From: Flavobacteriales bacterium
GTDB taxonomy: Bacteria; Bacteroidota; Bacteroidia; Flavobacteriales_D; Sanyastnellaceae
DNA: 36,019 nt
Direction of reading: 5' to 3'
NCBI GenBank assembly: GCA_030828175.1
Contig: JAURDB010000009.1
Coordinates: 1 to 36,019, forward strand
Shown: piece after piece, positions 1-7,832 of the stretch
Layout of the letters: each line of letters opens with the position of its first letter
How positions within the stretch are numbered: position 1 is the first letter of the stretch
Position numbers and translations under genes: made by a program
Notes under the pieces: generated by a model
Seen by the model: the letters and a program-made list of their open reading frames with translations, nothing else
Told to the model about the DNA's origin: nothing
Databases searched by the model: none

Positions 1-171
1 CTCCTCGGTCTCGTTGTAATGGTAATCCTTGCGCGCGTTGGGGCCCGCCACGATCATCACGATGTAGTCTCCGCTGTCGACGTACAGGTTCTTGTTTCCC
101 ACCGGAGGTTTGAGCAAGTCGCGGTGCTCCTCGATCCAGGCGGTCAGGTTGAAAGGCTTGGGAATCGGCAT
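1..171 (-). CDS. nbaC: 3-hydroxyanthranilate 3,4-dioxygenase, N-terminal part (runs off the window)
   Basis: The first 57 codons of a minus-strand gene start at ATG 171 and stay open to base 1. The protein begins MPIPKPFNL and contains KPPVGN followed by [15 protein letters not shown]. This matches the N-terminus of cupin-type 3-hydroxyanthranilate 3,4-dioxygenase, the non-haem Fe(II) enzyme that opens the ring of 3-hydroxyanthranilate on the way to quinolinate and NAD. His51 and Glu57 fall where the bacterial (Cupriavidus-type) enzyme has two of its three iron ligands, and Arg47 matches the substrate-binding arginine. The third ligand would lie outside the window. The start is 9 bp after the stop of the transporter gene, so it is the distal gene of the minus-strand operon. 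Kynureninase, the preceding pathway enzyme, is at 13.1 kb on the other strand. The assignment is strong although only about a third of the protein is visible. Confidence 0.88.
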   Translation of the reverse strand, partial: MPIPKPFNLTAWIEEHRDLLKPPVGNKNLYVDSGDYIVMIVAGPNARKDYHYNETEE

Positions 172-180
172 GCGCTGAAT

Positions 181-1098
181 TTAAGCCGTCTTCGCCTCTG
201 ACCGACGCACGGGCCGTCCCACGAGGTAGACGCCCAGGAATATCATGGCGCCAAAGACCCACAGCGGCCAGCCGGTATCGACCATGTAATCCGTTCCGCC
301 CCGCCAGGCCTGCAGCAAACTGAACAGCGTCGCGAGCAAAGGCTGCAGGTAGATGTAGACACTGACCACCGTCGGCTGCAGGTGCCGCATGGCGAAGATG
401 TTGAGCAGGTACACGAGGAAGGTGGTAGCCAGCACCACATAGGCCACACCGGCCCACTCCGAGGCGCCGAAGCGCGACCAGTCGATGTCCATCGCCTGGC
501 TACAACCAATGGGCGTCGTGAACAGCCATCCGAACAGAAAGACCCACGTCACGACGGTCAGGGGCCGGTACTTCGACATCAACGGCTTCACCGCCACCAG
601 GTAGAATGCATAGCTGGTGGCATTGATGAGGATCATCAGATCGCCCTGCCAAGAAGCATGCACGCGGGCTTCCGAACCGCTCCAAAGGAGGATGGCCGCA
701 GCCCCAATGCCGCCGAGAATGACCCCGATCAGCCGGCGCCTGACGATGGGCTGCCCCAGCACCACCGCACTGGCGATCAGCACCAGGATGGGATTCACCG
801 TCATGATGAGGCTGGCGTTCACCGGGCTCGTGACATTGAGCCCATTGAAAAAAAGCAGCATGTTGATGCCCACCCCCGTCAAACCACAGAAGATGAGCCG
901 GGGAATGTCCTTTCGGTCCACCTTTTCGCGGTTGAAAGGCAGCAAAAGTGAGAAGAGCGCCAAGGCCCCTGTCACACGAAGTACGATGAACCCACTGGGG
1001 CCCACCAAATCCGGCATCAATCCCTTGGCCACAAGGTAGTTACCGCCGTATACGAGGGCTACGACCAACAGGGCCAAATGGGCGAGCAGGCGTTGCAC
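181..1098 (-). CDS. EamA/DMT-superfamily transporter
   Basis: A 305-residue, very hydrophobic protein that should form about ten membrane helices, as expected for two EamA repeats. The N-terminus (HLALLVVALVYGGNYLVAKG) is typical of the drug/metabolite transporter superfamily in Bacteroidota, and the C-terminal half repeats the pattern (a helix ending VYIYLQPLLATLFS). It ends in a short basic tail. The start is GTG at 1098, 10 bp after the stop of the ArsC-like gene, and no ATG fits the first helix better. The substrate cannot be read from sequence; neighbouring a kynurenine-pathway gene suggests an amino acid or aromatic metabolite, but this is only inference. A second EamA protein lies at the other end of the window. 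Confidence 0.88.
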   Translation of the reverse strand: MQRLLAHLALLVVALVYGGNYLVAKGLMPDLVGPSGFIVLRVTGALALFSLLLPFNREKVDRKDIPRLIFCGLTGVGINMLLFFNGLNVTSPVNASLIMTVNPILVLIASAVVLGQPIVRRRLIGVILGGIGAAAILLWSGSEARVHASWQGDLMILINATSYAFYLVAVKPLMSKYRPLTVVTWVFLFGWLFTTPIGCSQAMDIDWSRFGASEWAGVAYVVLATTFLVYLLNIFAMRHLQPTVVSVYIYLQPLLATLFSLLQAWRGGTDYMVDTGWPLWVFGAMIFLGVYLVGRPVRRSEAKTA

Positions 1099-1108
1099 GG
1101 GAGTGGGT

Positions 1109-1468
1109 TCAGCCGTTCAAAGCGGCGCGGGCGGCTTCCACGGAAGCTTTGGCAGATCCGGCAAACACACCATCGTCGGTGAGGAGCACGGGGCGCTTCA
1201 AGAAGGTGTATTCGTCCAAGATCAGCTGGCGGTAATCGGCCTCCGACAAATCGCGGTCTCCAAGTCCCATGGAACGGAACTTCATGGCGCGGCGGCTGAA
1301 CAGCGCCTCATAGCTGCCCGTATGGGCGTGCATCGCATCGAGCTCCTCGGCCGTCACGCCTTTGGATTTGATGTCGCGCACTTCGGCACCGCACGCCCCA
1401 GGATTGAGGTCGGCTTCAATCCGCTGGCAGGTCTTGCAGGTGGGCAGGGTAAAGAACTTCTTGGACAT
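1109..1468 (-). CDS. ArsC/Spx-family thioredoxin-fold reductase-like protein
   Basis: A 119-residue protein of the ArsC/Spx family. The N-terminal loop TCKTCQR places Cys11 at the catalytic position, with Cys14 three residues on. Arg60 and Arg92 (in TFLKRPV) lie where ArsC enzymes place arginines that bind the oxyanion. Length and the C-terminal GSAKASVEAAR segment fit the family. Bacteroidota carry many such 'arsenate reductase family' proteins outside arsenic operons, and no arsenite pump or ArsR regulator is nearby, so an arsenic role is unproven; a thiol-redox or Spx-like function is equally possible. The gene sits 4 bp downstream of the uridine kinase stop and 10 bp upstream of the transporter, in one apparent operon. 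Confidence 0.85.
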   Translation of the reverse strand: MSKKFFTLPTCKTCQRIEADLNPGACGAEVRDIKSKGVTAEELDAMHAHTGSYEALFSRRAMKFRSMGLGDRDLSEADYRQLILDEYTFLKRPVLLTDDGVFAGSAKASVEAARAALNG

Positions 1469-1472
1469 GGGG

Positions 1473-2093
1473 TTACAACAGGCGTTGGTCTATGGCGTTC
1501 AAGGCCAGTGTCAAATCGGGGTCACCCGCCCGGTCGTTGTCCACGATCACGTCGGCAAGATGCGACACCGGCTCCAGGAATCGGATGTCCCCTGGCCGCA
1601 CGTGTCGGTCCCACTGGTACTGGATGATATCGGGAGTGAGGCTGCGCTCCGCTTGATCCCGCGCAAGGCGGCGCTCGAAGCGGGTCTCGGGCGTAGCGTG
1701 AATCAGAATGGACAAGTCCAATCGCTTCCTCACCCCTTCGTCGTGCAACATGAAAAGACCGTCGAGAAAGACCACAGGGAGGGCGGGAATGTGAAGGGGC
1801 TCGGGTTCAACGCCCGGTTGATTGAAGGTGTAACTCTGGATGTGCAGATCCTCGCCGGACTTGAGACGGTCGAGGTCTCGGGCCAGACGCTCCAGATCCA
1901 AGGCGTCCGGCTCATCGAAATTCGCCTCCCCTTCTGCATCCTTGGGCACCTCGGCAATCGGCCGGTAATAGTCGTCCATGCGCAACACAGCCGCGCGGTT
2001 ACCATAATGGTCGAGCAGCCGCCCAACAACGGTTCCCTTTCCGGATGCACTTCCTCCGACCACACCCACAATCAAGGTTTTTCTATCCCTCAT
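1473..2093 (-). CDS. udk: Uridine kinase
   Basis: A 206-residue P-loop kinase that phosphorylates uridine (and probably cytidine) to the monophosphate in pyrimidine salvage. It begins MRDRKTLIVGVVGGSASGKG; residues 13-21 are the Walker A loop. The DDYY segment near residue 40 corresponds to the DxFY substrate loop, and the later RDQAERSLTPDIIQYQWDR region matches the lid and nucleoside-binding part of the family. I place the start at ATG 2093 because the P-loop strand follows directly; an open 35-codon upstream extension is only the shadow of the GH3 gene in another frame. The start overlaps the end of the GH3 gene by 11 bp (the sequence ATGAGGGATAG serves both), which indicates translational coupling. 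Confidence 0.92.
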   Translation of the reverse strand: MRDRKTLIVGVVGGSASGKGTVVGRLLDHYGNRAAVLRMDDYYRPIAEVPKDAEGEANFDEPDALDLERLARDLDRLKSGEDLHIQSYTFNQPGVEPEPLHIPALPVVFLDGLFMLHDEGVRKRLDLSILIHATPETRFERRLARDQAERSLTPDIIQYQWDRHVRPGDIRFLEPVSHLADVIVDNDRAGDPDLTLALNAIDQRLL

Positions 2094-3621
2094 GGCCCAG
2101 CAATTGGTCCGCCATCGCCCGGTCATTGGCCAAGCGCGGCACTTTGTTCTGCCCCCCCAATTTACCGCGGCGCGCCATGGCGTCGTGGAAGGCCCCAACC
2201 GGCAGCGGCGTCAGCACCGCCGGCCGCAACACCGACCCCGTGATGAGATCTCGGTAGTACGGATTTCGCTGCTGCAACTCCCGATCCAAGGCAGCCGCCA
2301 AGGCAACCACATCGCCCGGCGGCTCTGCAAACTCCACCAGCCATTCGTGGTAGGGCAATCCCTCATCGGGGTTCACCTGGGGCGCCACATGGAATTCAAC
2401 CACCTGGGCACCCATGGCAGCGACAGCGCTGGACATGGCGCCCTCAACCTCCTCGGCGATCACGTGCTCCCCAAAGGCACTCGTGAAGTGCTTGATGCGG
2501 CCCGTCACCAAAATCCGGGCGGGTGCCAAGGAGACAAAGCGCACCGTATCACCGAGGTCGTATGCCCACAAGCCCGCATTCGACGTCACCACCACGGCGT
2601 AGTTGACCCCCATTTTCACCTCGCCCAGCCCAAGCCTGCGGGCACCCGGTTGGCCATACTCGTCCGCGGGGATGAACTCGAGATAGAGACCGTCGTCCGC
2701 ATTGACCAACAGCCCCTCGCCCGGCTCACCATCCTGGTAGGCAATGAATCCTTCGCTCGCAGGATAGGTCTCCACGCGTGGGACGTCTCCCCCCATGAGC
2801 TCGCGAAAGCGGTCGGCATAAGGTGCATAGGCCACGCCGCCGAAAACAAACAGCGAGAAATTCGGAAACACCTCCAGCACATTGGATTTGCCCGTGTACT
2901 CCAGCAAGCGCTCGAAGTACATCTGCACCCACGAAGGAATGCCACTGATCAGCCGAAGGTCTTTCCCTGCCGTTTCCCGCACGATGGCGTCCACTTTTTC
3001 CTCCCAATCCTCCATCGTGTTCGTCTCCCATGACGGCAGGCGGTTTCGCTGCAGGTAAGACGGAATGTGGTGCGCGACAATGCCGCTGAGGCGTCCGAGG
3101 GGAACGCCCCCCTCCGTAGAAGTCAGGGTAGGGCTGCCCTGTAGGAAGATCATCTTGCCGCCGACGAAATCAGCATTCCCGGTGCGTGCGATGTGGTGGA
3201 GCAACGCGCGCCGGGCTGAACCGATGTGGTTCGGCAGGCTGTCAGAGGTCAATGGAATGTACTTGGCGCCAGAAGTGGTGCCGGAGGTTTTGCAGAAATA
3301 CTTCGGCAGGCCGGGCCACAGCACGTCACGCTCGCCGGCCACTACACGCTCCACGTAGGGTTTCAACCCCTCGTAGTCCCTCACGGGCACCGCCTCACGG
3401 AAAGCAGCGGCCCTGTGTTTGCCCGAAATCAACCGGGAAATCCGAGCAAAGTCGTGGTCCTGTCCAAAAGCCGTTTTGGCCGCGGCGTCCAGCAACTGCT
3501 TCAGCACCCGCTCCTGCGCAGCAGCCGGATCGGCATTGTTCCGCCAATCATCGCGGCGAACCCGCGAAGCCCAAGGCCTCGCCATTCGGCCCTTCCAACC
3601 TCCACCCGCGGATTTCGCCAT
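2083..3621 (-). CDS. GH3-family protein (acyl-adenylate/amide synthetase fold)
   Basis: A 512-residue GH3-family protein. Diagnostic parts are the N-terminal TAFGQDHDF and VPVRDYEGLKPYVERV blocks, the ATP loop KTSGTTSGAKYIP, the YPASEGFIAYQ block and the YDLGDTVRF block. Plant GH3 enzymes adenylate carboxylic acids such as indole acetate or jasmonate and join them to amino acids. Bacterial homologues are frequent in Bacteroidota but their substrates are mostly unknown. I prefer ATG 3621 over a 20-codon upstream extension, because the bacterial family starts near here and a -7-like promoter box (3627-3634) ends 5 nt before it. It heads the operon with uridine kinase, ArsC-like protein, transporter and the kynurenine-pathway dioxygenase. 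Confidence 0.9.
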   Translation of the reverse strand: MAKSAGGGWKGRMARPWASRVRRDDWRNNADPAAAQERVLKQLLDAAAKTAFGQDHDFARISRLISGKHRAAAFREAVPVRDYEGLKPYVERVVAGERDVLWPGLPKYFCKTSGTTSGAKYIPLTSDSLPNHIGSARRALLHHIARTGNADFVGGKMIFLQGSPTLTSTEGGVPLGRLSGIVAHHIPSYLQRNRLPSWETNTMEDWEEKVDAIVRETAGKDLRLISGIPSWVQMYFERLLEYTGKSNVLEVFPNFSLFVFGGVAYAPYADRFRELMGGDVPRVETYPASEGFIAYQDGEPGEGLLVNADDGLYLEFIPADEYGQPGARRLGLGEVKMGVNYAVVVTSNAGLWAYDLGDTVRFVSLAPARILVTGRIKHFTSAFGEHVIAEEVEGAMSSAVAAMGAQVVEFHVAPQVNPDEGLPYHEWLVEFAEPPGDVVALAAALDRELQQRNPYYRDLITGSVLRPAVLTPLPVGAFHDAMARRGKLGGQNKVPRLANDRAMADQLLGHEG

Positions 3622-3626
3622 GGATC

Positions 3627-3634
3627 GAAAGATA
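3627..3634 (-). promoter_or_regulatory. Candidate -7 promoter box of the GH3 operon
   Basis: On the minus strand this reads TATCTTTC, one base away from the Bacteroidota -7 consensus TAnnTTTG, inside GC-rich surroundings. It ends 5 nt before ATG 3621, so transcription would start at or next to the start codon. No good -33 TTG is visible; the expected place has TTCG. Confidence 0.5.
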
Positions 3635-3690
3635 GCGACCCGCCCCCACGAAGGGAACGGGCCGCCAGAGTTTTGATGCACCGATGAAGA

Positions 3691-5724
3691 TCAGTGCTGC
3701 ACGCGCATCTTCTTGGTCACGCGCACCTCCCCTGTTACGAGGGAGAACGTGTACATGCCATCGGCCAGCGGAGTAGCATCGTAGACGATGCTGTGCTCGC
3801 CTGCCGGACGGGCACCGAGGTCCACTACATCTACGATGCGGCCCTGCAAGTCGCGGAGCTCAATCATGAAGTCACCGCCCCAATCCGACGTAAAGGTGAA
3901 ACGCGTCTCACCCGCCGTAGGGTTCGGGTAGTTGTTCTGAAGGTGCACGCCATTGTATGCACCGAGTACGTCCACGCTCACCACCGGGCAAGTAATCAAT
4001 CGGATGGCCGGAGTCGCCGTCTGGGAAGTGAACCAGACGTAGTCGCCACTGCCCGCCTGCTGATAAATGATGGTGCTGTTGTCCGTGTCGCTGTTGCCGT
4101 TGCCCAACACCGTCAGCTCCACATCTTCAAAGTCAAACTCGGTGATGACCGCACCCGCATAGAAACCGGGGCTTGCCAATCCCTCCACTGACACTTCGAT
4201 TTCATCTTCAAAGGCCAACGGGTAGTACACGGGATTGTCTGCCGTACCTGCCCAATCGGGGTCGGTCACAAACTCGGTGAACTCGTAAGGGGAGTCGCTC
4301 AATCCCACTTCGGGGTCCTGATCAATCCAACGGATCTCAAAGTCAATGCCCGCGCCCAAGCTGGGACCGAACGCAACCGCCAAACCGTAGACCGTGGTTC
4401 CCTCATTGTGGAAGGTGTAACGGTTTCCGTATCCCGTAGGCTCGAAGAACTCGTTCTCATCGTCGTAACGCGGTGAAAGTTCCACATCCAAGGTGGCCGG
4501 GTTGTCATGGCCGAACTCACATTCGGTGTATTCGATGCTCATCTCCAGTACACCGGCATCGGCAACGCTGTCGCTGGCCATGGTGGCACGCAACACGTAT
4601 TCACCCGCGGCTTCAGGCTCCCATCCGGTCGCGATGTAAAGCGTATCCTGGGGGTTCGCAGGACAGTTGTCGTTGTTGGCAAAAGAAGGTGCGGTGAACG
4701 GGTCCGTAGAAGTCGTGCTGAGCACATTGCCCTCATCATCCAAAACGTCCACAGTGATCACACAGTTCTCCTGGTCGGCATAACCTCCGTTGCGGTAGAG
4801 CACACCCGCCAAAAGGCCACCGTCAGCCTCGGGAATGGCCTGATCCAGCGGCGTGACGCGGTACTCGAAGAGGAAGTACACATCGCCGTTGGTCAGCTGA
4901 ACCAGGTCCAGCTCGTTGGCCACGGGGTTGGCCTCGATGGTAATGTCATCGATGCCCCAGTAGTAGTGGCTGTAACCACCGCCGGTCACGGGGCTTTGGC
5001 GATAGGCAAAGCGGATGTCTACTGCGGACTGACCCGCCGCGGCACAACTGATGTCCAGGCTGGTCACGAGCGGATTGGCACTGGCAGAGTTTGCCGACGG
5101 GATGAAGGAACCACCCGCCTCAAAAGCAGTGAAAGTCTCCCATCCGTCCGTACTCACCTCGATGAAGATGGGCAGGAAGGGGTAGCAGCAGTAACGCAGG
5201 TACTGGTCCCAGCTGATGACCACACTCTCGAGCTCTGTCATGTCGAGTGTAGGAAGGTTCAGGAAACCCTCGGTGTCCTCGACACCGGACGCAATGGGCG
5301 TGTTGTAGTAATCGCAATCGAATACCATCCAGCCGTTCTCAGACGTCATGCTGTTGAGCGCTCCGATGTTGGTGCTGAATTCGCCAGCAGGCGGCTGCAC
5401 ACCTGAAGCGGTCGCATCCTGGAAGTAACCGTCCCCGATTTCATCGACGTACTGCCAGATGGTGTTGTCCGGGCTGGTGTCCTCCACCGACAACTGACCG
5501 AAGCCGTTGTTGCCAGCAAACCCGTTGGAGAAGTCCTCGTAAAAGAAGACCGTCGACCCCCCTCCGCGGAGTCCGGAAGCCTCGGCCTTGATGATTTCCT
5601 CCAGGCCGAGCAGACGGCTCGTCTCCAGTTCTTGTTCAGTCGCCTTGCGGGGTGCTTGCTCCACAAGTTGGGCAGAGACTTGGAAGGCCAGCACACAGGC
5701 GGCCAGAGTAAAAATGTGCTTCAT
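3691..5724 (-). CDS. Secreted protein with T9SS type A sorting domain (paralogue 1)
   Basis: A 677-residue exported protein. The N-terminus MKHIFTLAACVLAFQVSAQ is a classic signal peptide, probably cut after Ala18. The N-terminal half looks like a jelly-roll/concanavalin-type domain (FFYEDFSNGF near the start, later WGIDDITI), and the middle looks like beta-sandwich repeats. The last ~83 residues form a Por_Secre_tail-type sorting domain (YPNPTAGETRF, then DLQGRIV, then ADGMYTFSL and a basic end), which directs export through the type IX system and attachment to the cell surface or release. The protein is strongly acidic and no catalytic motif is recognisable. I chose ATG 5724 for the signal peptide. 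The next gene upstream has the same architecture, so the pair looks like an old tandem duplication; the function is unknown. Confidence 0.88.
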   Translation of the reverse strand: MKHIFTLAACVLAFQVSAQLVEQAPRKATEQELETSRLLGLEEIIKAEASGLRGGGSTVFFYEDFSNGFAGNNGFGQLSVEDTSPDNTIWQYVDEIGDGYFQDATASGVQPPAGEFSTNIGALNSMTSENGWMVFDCDYYNTPIASGVEDTEGFLNLPTLDMTELESVVISWDQYLRYCCYPFLPIFIEVSTDGWETFTAFEAGGSFIPSANSASANPLVTSLDISCAAAGQSAVDIRFAYRQSPVTGGGYSHYYWGIDDITIEANPVANELDLVQLTNGDVYFLFEYRVTPLDQAIPEADGGLLAGVLYRNGGYADQENCVITVDVLDDEGNVLSTTSTDPFTAPSFANNDNCPANPQDTLYIATGWEPEAAGEYVLRATMASDSVADAGVLEMSIEYTECEFGHDNPATLDVELSPRYDDENEFFEPTGYGNRYTFHNEGTTVYGLAVAFGPSLGAGIDFEIRWIDQDPEVGLSDSPYEFTEFVTDPDWAGTADNPVYYPLAFEDEIEVSVEGLASPGFYAGAVITEFDFEDVELTVLGNGNSDTDNSTIIYQQAGSGDYVWFTSQTATPAIRLITCPVVSVDVLGAYNGVHLQNNYPNPTAGETRFTFTSDWGGDFMIELRDLQGRIVDVVDLGARPAGEHSIVYDATPLADGMYTFSLVTGEVRVTKKMRVQH

Positions 5725-5740
5725 GGTTGTGAATGGGGCG

Positions 5741-5748
5741 GCAAAATA
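5741..5748 (-). promoter_or_regulatory. Possible -7 promoter region of T9SS paralogue 1
   Basis: The minus strand reads CTATTTTGC here, which is TAnnTTTG with one base missing, 16 nt before ATG 5724. A promoter is expected because a strong terminator lies immediately upstream. The match is imperfect. Confidence 0.3.
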
Positions 5749-5793
5749 GCCCCAACGCGCCAATCCTCTCCCATCCGAGGAATGGTCCAAGAA

Positions 5794-5819
5794 AAAGGGG
5801 GCCCGATTGGGCCCCCTTT
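5794..5819 (-). terminator. Rho-independent terminator after the second T9SS gene
   Basis: A perfect 11-bp inverted repeat (5794-5804 with 5809-5819) with a 4-nt loop. Read on the minus strand it ends in a run of T (TTTTTC). It begins just past the stop of the 5843-7759 gene and separates it from paralogue 1, which should therefore have its own promoter. Confidence 0.88.
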
Positions 5820-5842
5820 CTCGAATTTCTTGATGATGTCGA

Positions 5843-7759
5843 TTACTCGACGATCAGCTTGCGTGTGGCGCGGGCACCGTCCACCGTGATGGTGTACGTG
5901 TACATGCCTGCGGTCAAGCCCCCGAGGTCGAGGATGGCCCGCTGGTTTCCGGCAGGCTGGACACCGAGGTCCATGCGGCGCACGATGGCACCGGTCATGC
6001 TGGTCACCTCCAAGGTCACCTCTGCAGCAGCCTCCAACGTGAAGTCCACGCGGGTGTTGCCCGTAGCGGGGTTCGGGTAAGCACGGCCAAGGGTGAAGCC
6101 CTCACCTTCCACATTCTGCGTGGAAGCCACAGCATCAGGGTTCAGGTTCAAGCGTACCATGGGACAGTTCGTGGTGTAGTACCAATCGTAAGCGCTACCC
6201 GTTCCGAAAGGACCGTAGATAAATACGGTCTGGGCGTACTGCGGGGTGCTCGTACCGATCTGGACGTTGTCACCACCGAGGTGCTCGAAGCAAGCCATCA
6301 GGGCCTCGCCTGCGCTGGCCTCATAGGGCTCCTCCAAAACGAAGGTGGTCCAGGTGATGTCGCCATCTCCGGAATTCAGGAAGATGGGATCGAGCGTCAC
6401 TTCCTCAGAAGTGGAGACGAGACCATCGTACTGGCCTCCACCGTTGTTCCACTCCACCCAGTCAAACAGGTGACAGACCACCTCGGCACCGGGATCGGAG
6501 CCATCCATGATGGCCACGTCAATGGCGTAGACGGTCATGTCGTTGATGACGTCGTAGGGAACACCGGCGATGTAGTCCACGGTTCCGTCAGCAGGCGTCA
6601 TGCCCACGAAGTCGCCGTTGTCACGACCGTACTGGAACTCCACCACTTCGATGGCCTGTTGGGCCACGTTGTCGGAGGGGTACTCGTCCGTGCTGTCAGA
6701 GGCCACCTCGTAATCAAAGGTGTAGCTTCCCTGACCGGGCGCCTCCCAGCCGACCACACGAAGGGTATCGGTCTCGCCATAAGCGAGGTCGACACCGTCA
6801 CTCACACCGCCGTCGGCAGCATTGCCATTGACGGAAACCGTGAGGGTGGTATTGGTCTGAACTGCGGTACCGAGGCCGGTCACGTTGCACGCCAGGTCCA
6901 ATGCGGGCAGCTGGCTCTCAGGCCAAACCTGGGCCTCCCAGAGACCGGTGGTCAGGTAGTCCGTGAAGCTCACGTAGTCGGCGATGCGGATGTCGTTGGC
7001 AGGCGTGTCGAAGACGATCAAATCGTCGATCATCCAAGCGTAGCCCCACTGGCCTACCCAGCGCCAACGGAAGTATACCGTTGCCTCGTCACCGGCCACT
7101 TCGCCGATGTCAAAACGCGCCACGTAGGGGTTGCTGGACTCATCTCCACGCTCATAGGTCGGGAAGACCTCGTAACGGGCAGCCACGGTGTCTCCGCCGA
7201 CCACCACATAGCCCTCCTCAACTTCGAGGGTCTCGGGACTCGGCCAGTTCACACCGTCCAAGGAAATCTCCATGTAGCAGCGCTCGATGTCCGTGGTGTT
7301 GTCCCAGCAGCGGTAGTAGTTCTCGAACTCCACCGTCACGAAAGGATGACCGGTCAAATCAACGGGGTCGTCAATGGTGAACCAGCAGTTTTCTACCCAG
7401 CTCGCTGCGTAGTTCTCCTCGGCGCCGAACAAGTCGGAGTCGACCATCACGAAACCGTTGTCGGCCGTGGTGGAGGCAATGGCAGCGATGGGGTACGGAC
7501 CGCTCGGTCCAGCCGTGGTGCAAGACCAATCGATACCGTCGATGTAATCCTCGTAGCCGGCATCATTGGCATTGGTGAAAGTGATGTTGCCACAATCGGA
7601 GAAGTCATTGGTGTAGATGACCTCACGGTTGTAGTCCACGTGCTCTCCCTGGGCAGGACGGGCAGTGATGGCGCGGCCGGCGTATTCCCGAACCGGAGCC
7701 TGTGCAAACGCGAAGCTGACAATCAGCATCGCGAAAACCAAAGTGTAAAGGTGCTTCAT
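5843..7759 (-). CDS. Secreted protein with T9SS type A sorting domain (paralogue 2)
   Basis: A 638-residue exported protein starting MKHLYTLVFAMLIVSFAFAQ, a signal peptide probably cut after Ala19. An N-terminal lectin-like/jelly-roll domain (VIYTNDFSDCGNITF, later WGYAWMIDDLIVFD) is followed by Ig-like beta-sandwich regions (TLTVSVNGN, then SYTFDYEVASDS) and a third domain. The final ~82 residues are a T9SS type A sorting tail (AYPNPATGNTRVDF, then TSMTGAIVRRM, then LTAGMYTYTI and RKLIVE). ATG 7759 is chosen because it begins the signal peptide; the frame stays open 47 codons further upstream, through the end of gcvP. Domain order matches the neighbouring gene at 3691-5724, with low identity except in the sorting tail. 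No enzyme motif is recognised, so this is probably an adhesive or structural surface protein. Confidence 0.88.
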   Translation of the reverse strand: MKHLYTLVFAMLIVSFAFAQAPVREYAGRAITARPAQGEHVDYNREVIYTNDFSDCGNITFTNANDAGYEDYIDGIDWSCTTAGPSGPYPIAAIASTTADNGFVMVDSDLFGAEENYAASWVENCWFTIDDPVDLTGHPFVTVEFENYYRCWDNTTDIERCYMEISLDGVNWPSPETLEVEEGYVVVGGDTVAARYEVFPTYERGDESSNPYVARFDIGEVAGDEATVYFRWRWVGQWGYAWMIDDLIVFDTPANDIRIADYVSFTDYLTTGLWEAQVWPESQLPALDLACNVTGLGTAVQTNTTLTVSVNGNAADGGVSDGVDLAYGETDTLRVVGWEAPGQGSYTFDYEVASDSTDEYPSDNVAQQAIEVVEFQYGRDNGDFVGMTPADGTVDYIAGVPYDVINDMTVYAIDVAIMDGSDPGAEVVCHLFDWVEWNNGGGQYDGLVSTSEEVTLDPIFLNSGDGDITWTTFVLEEPYEASAGEALMACFEHLGGDNVQIGTSTPQYAQTVFIYGPFGTGSAYDWYYTTNCPMVRLNLNPDAVASTQNVEGEGFTLGRAYPNPATGNTRVDFTLEAAAEVTLEVTSMTGAIVRRMDLGVQPAGNQRAILDLGGLTAGMYTYTITVDGARATRKLIVE

Positions 7760-7786
7760 TACGTGTGTGGTGTTGGATTCGTGCGG

Positions 7787-7794
7787 CGAATATA
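7787..7794 (-). promoter_or_regulatory. Candidate -7 box of T9SS paralogue 2
   Basis: The minus strand reads TATATTCG, one mismatch to TAnnTTTG, 27 nt before ATG 7759 in the short gap after gcvP. Confidence 0.35.
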
Positions 7795-7832
7795 GCCCGC
7801 GGACCGCCGCCTTCCGCATACACAGAACGAAC

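Noticed and set aside
1109-1468. Arsenic-resistance island
   Set aside because: Only an ArsC-like protein is present; there is no ArsR, ArsB/Acr3 or ArsA nearby, and such genes are common outside arsenic operons.
2094-2198. Longer N-terminus for uridine kinase
   Set aside because: The 35 extra residues are a frame-shifted reading of the GH3 gene and do not belong to the family, whose P-loop strand starts right after ATG 2093.
6281-7795. A 504-codon plus-strand open frame antisense to the second T9SS gene
   Set aside because: Its Val/Gly/His-rich composition mirrors the acidic T9SS protein; no signal, domain or promoter supports it.
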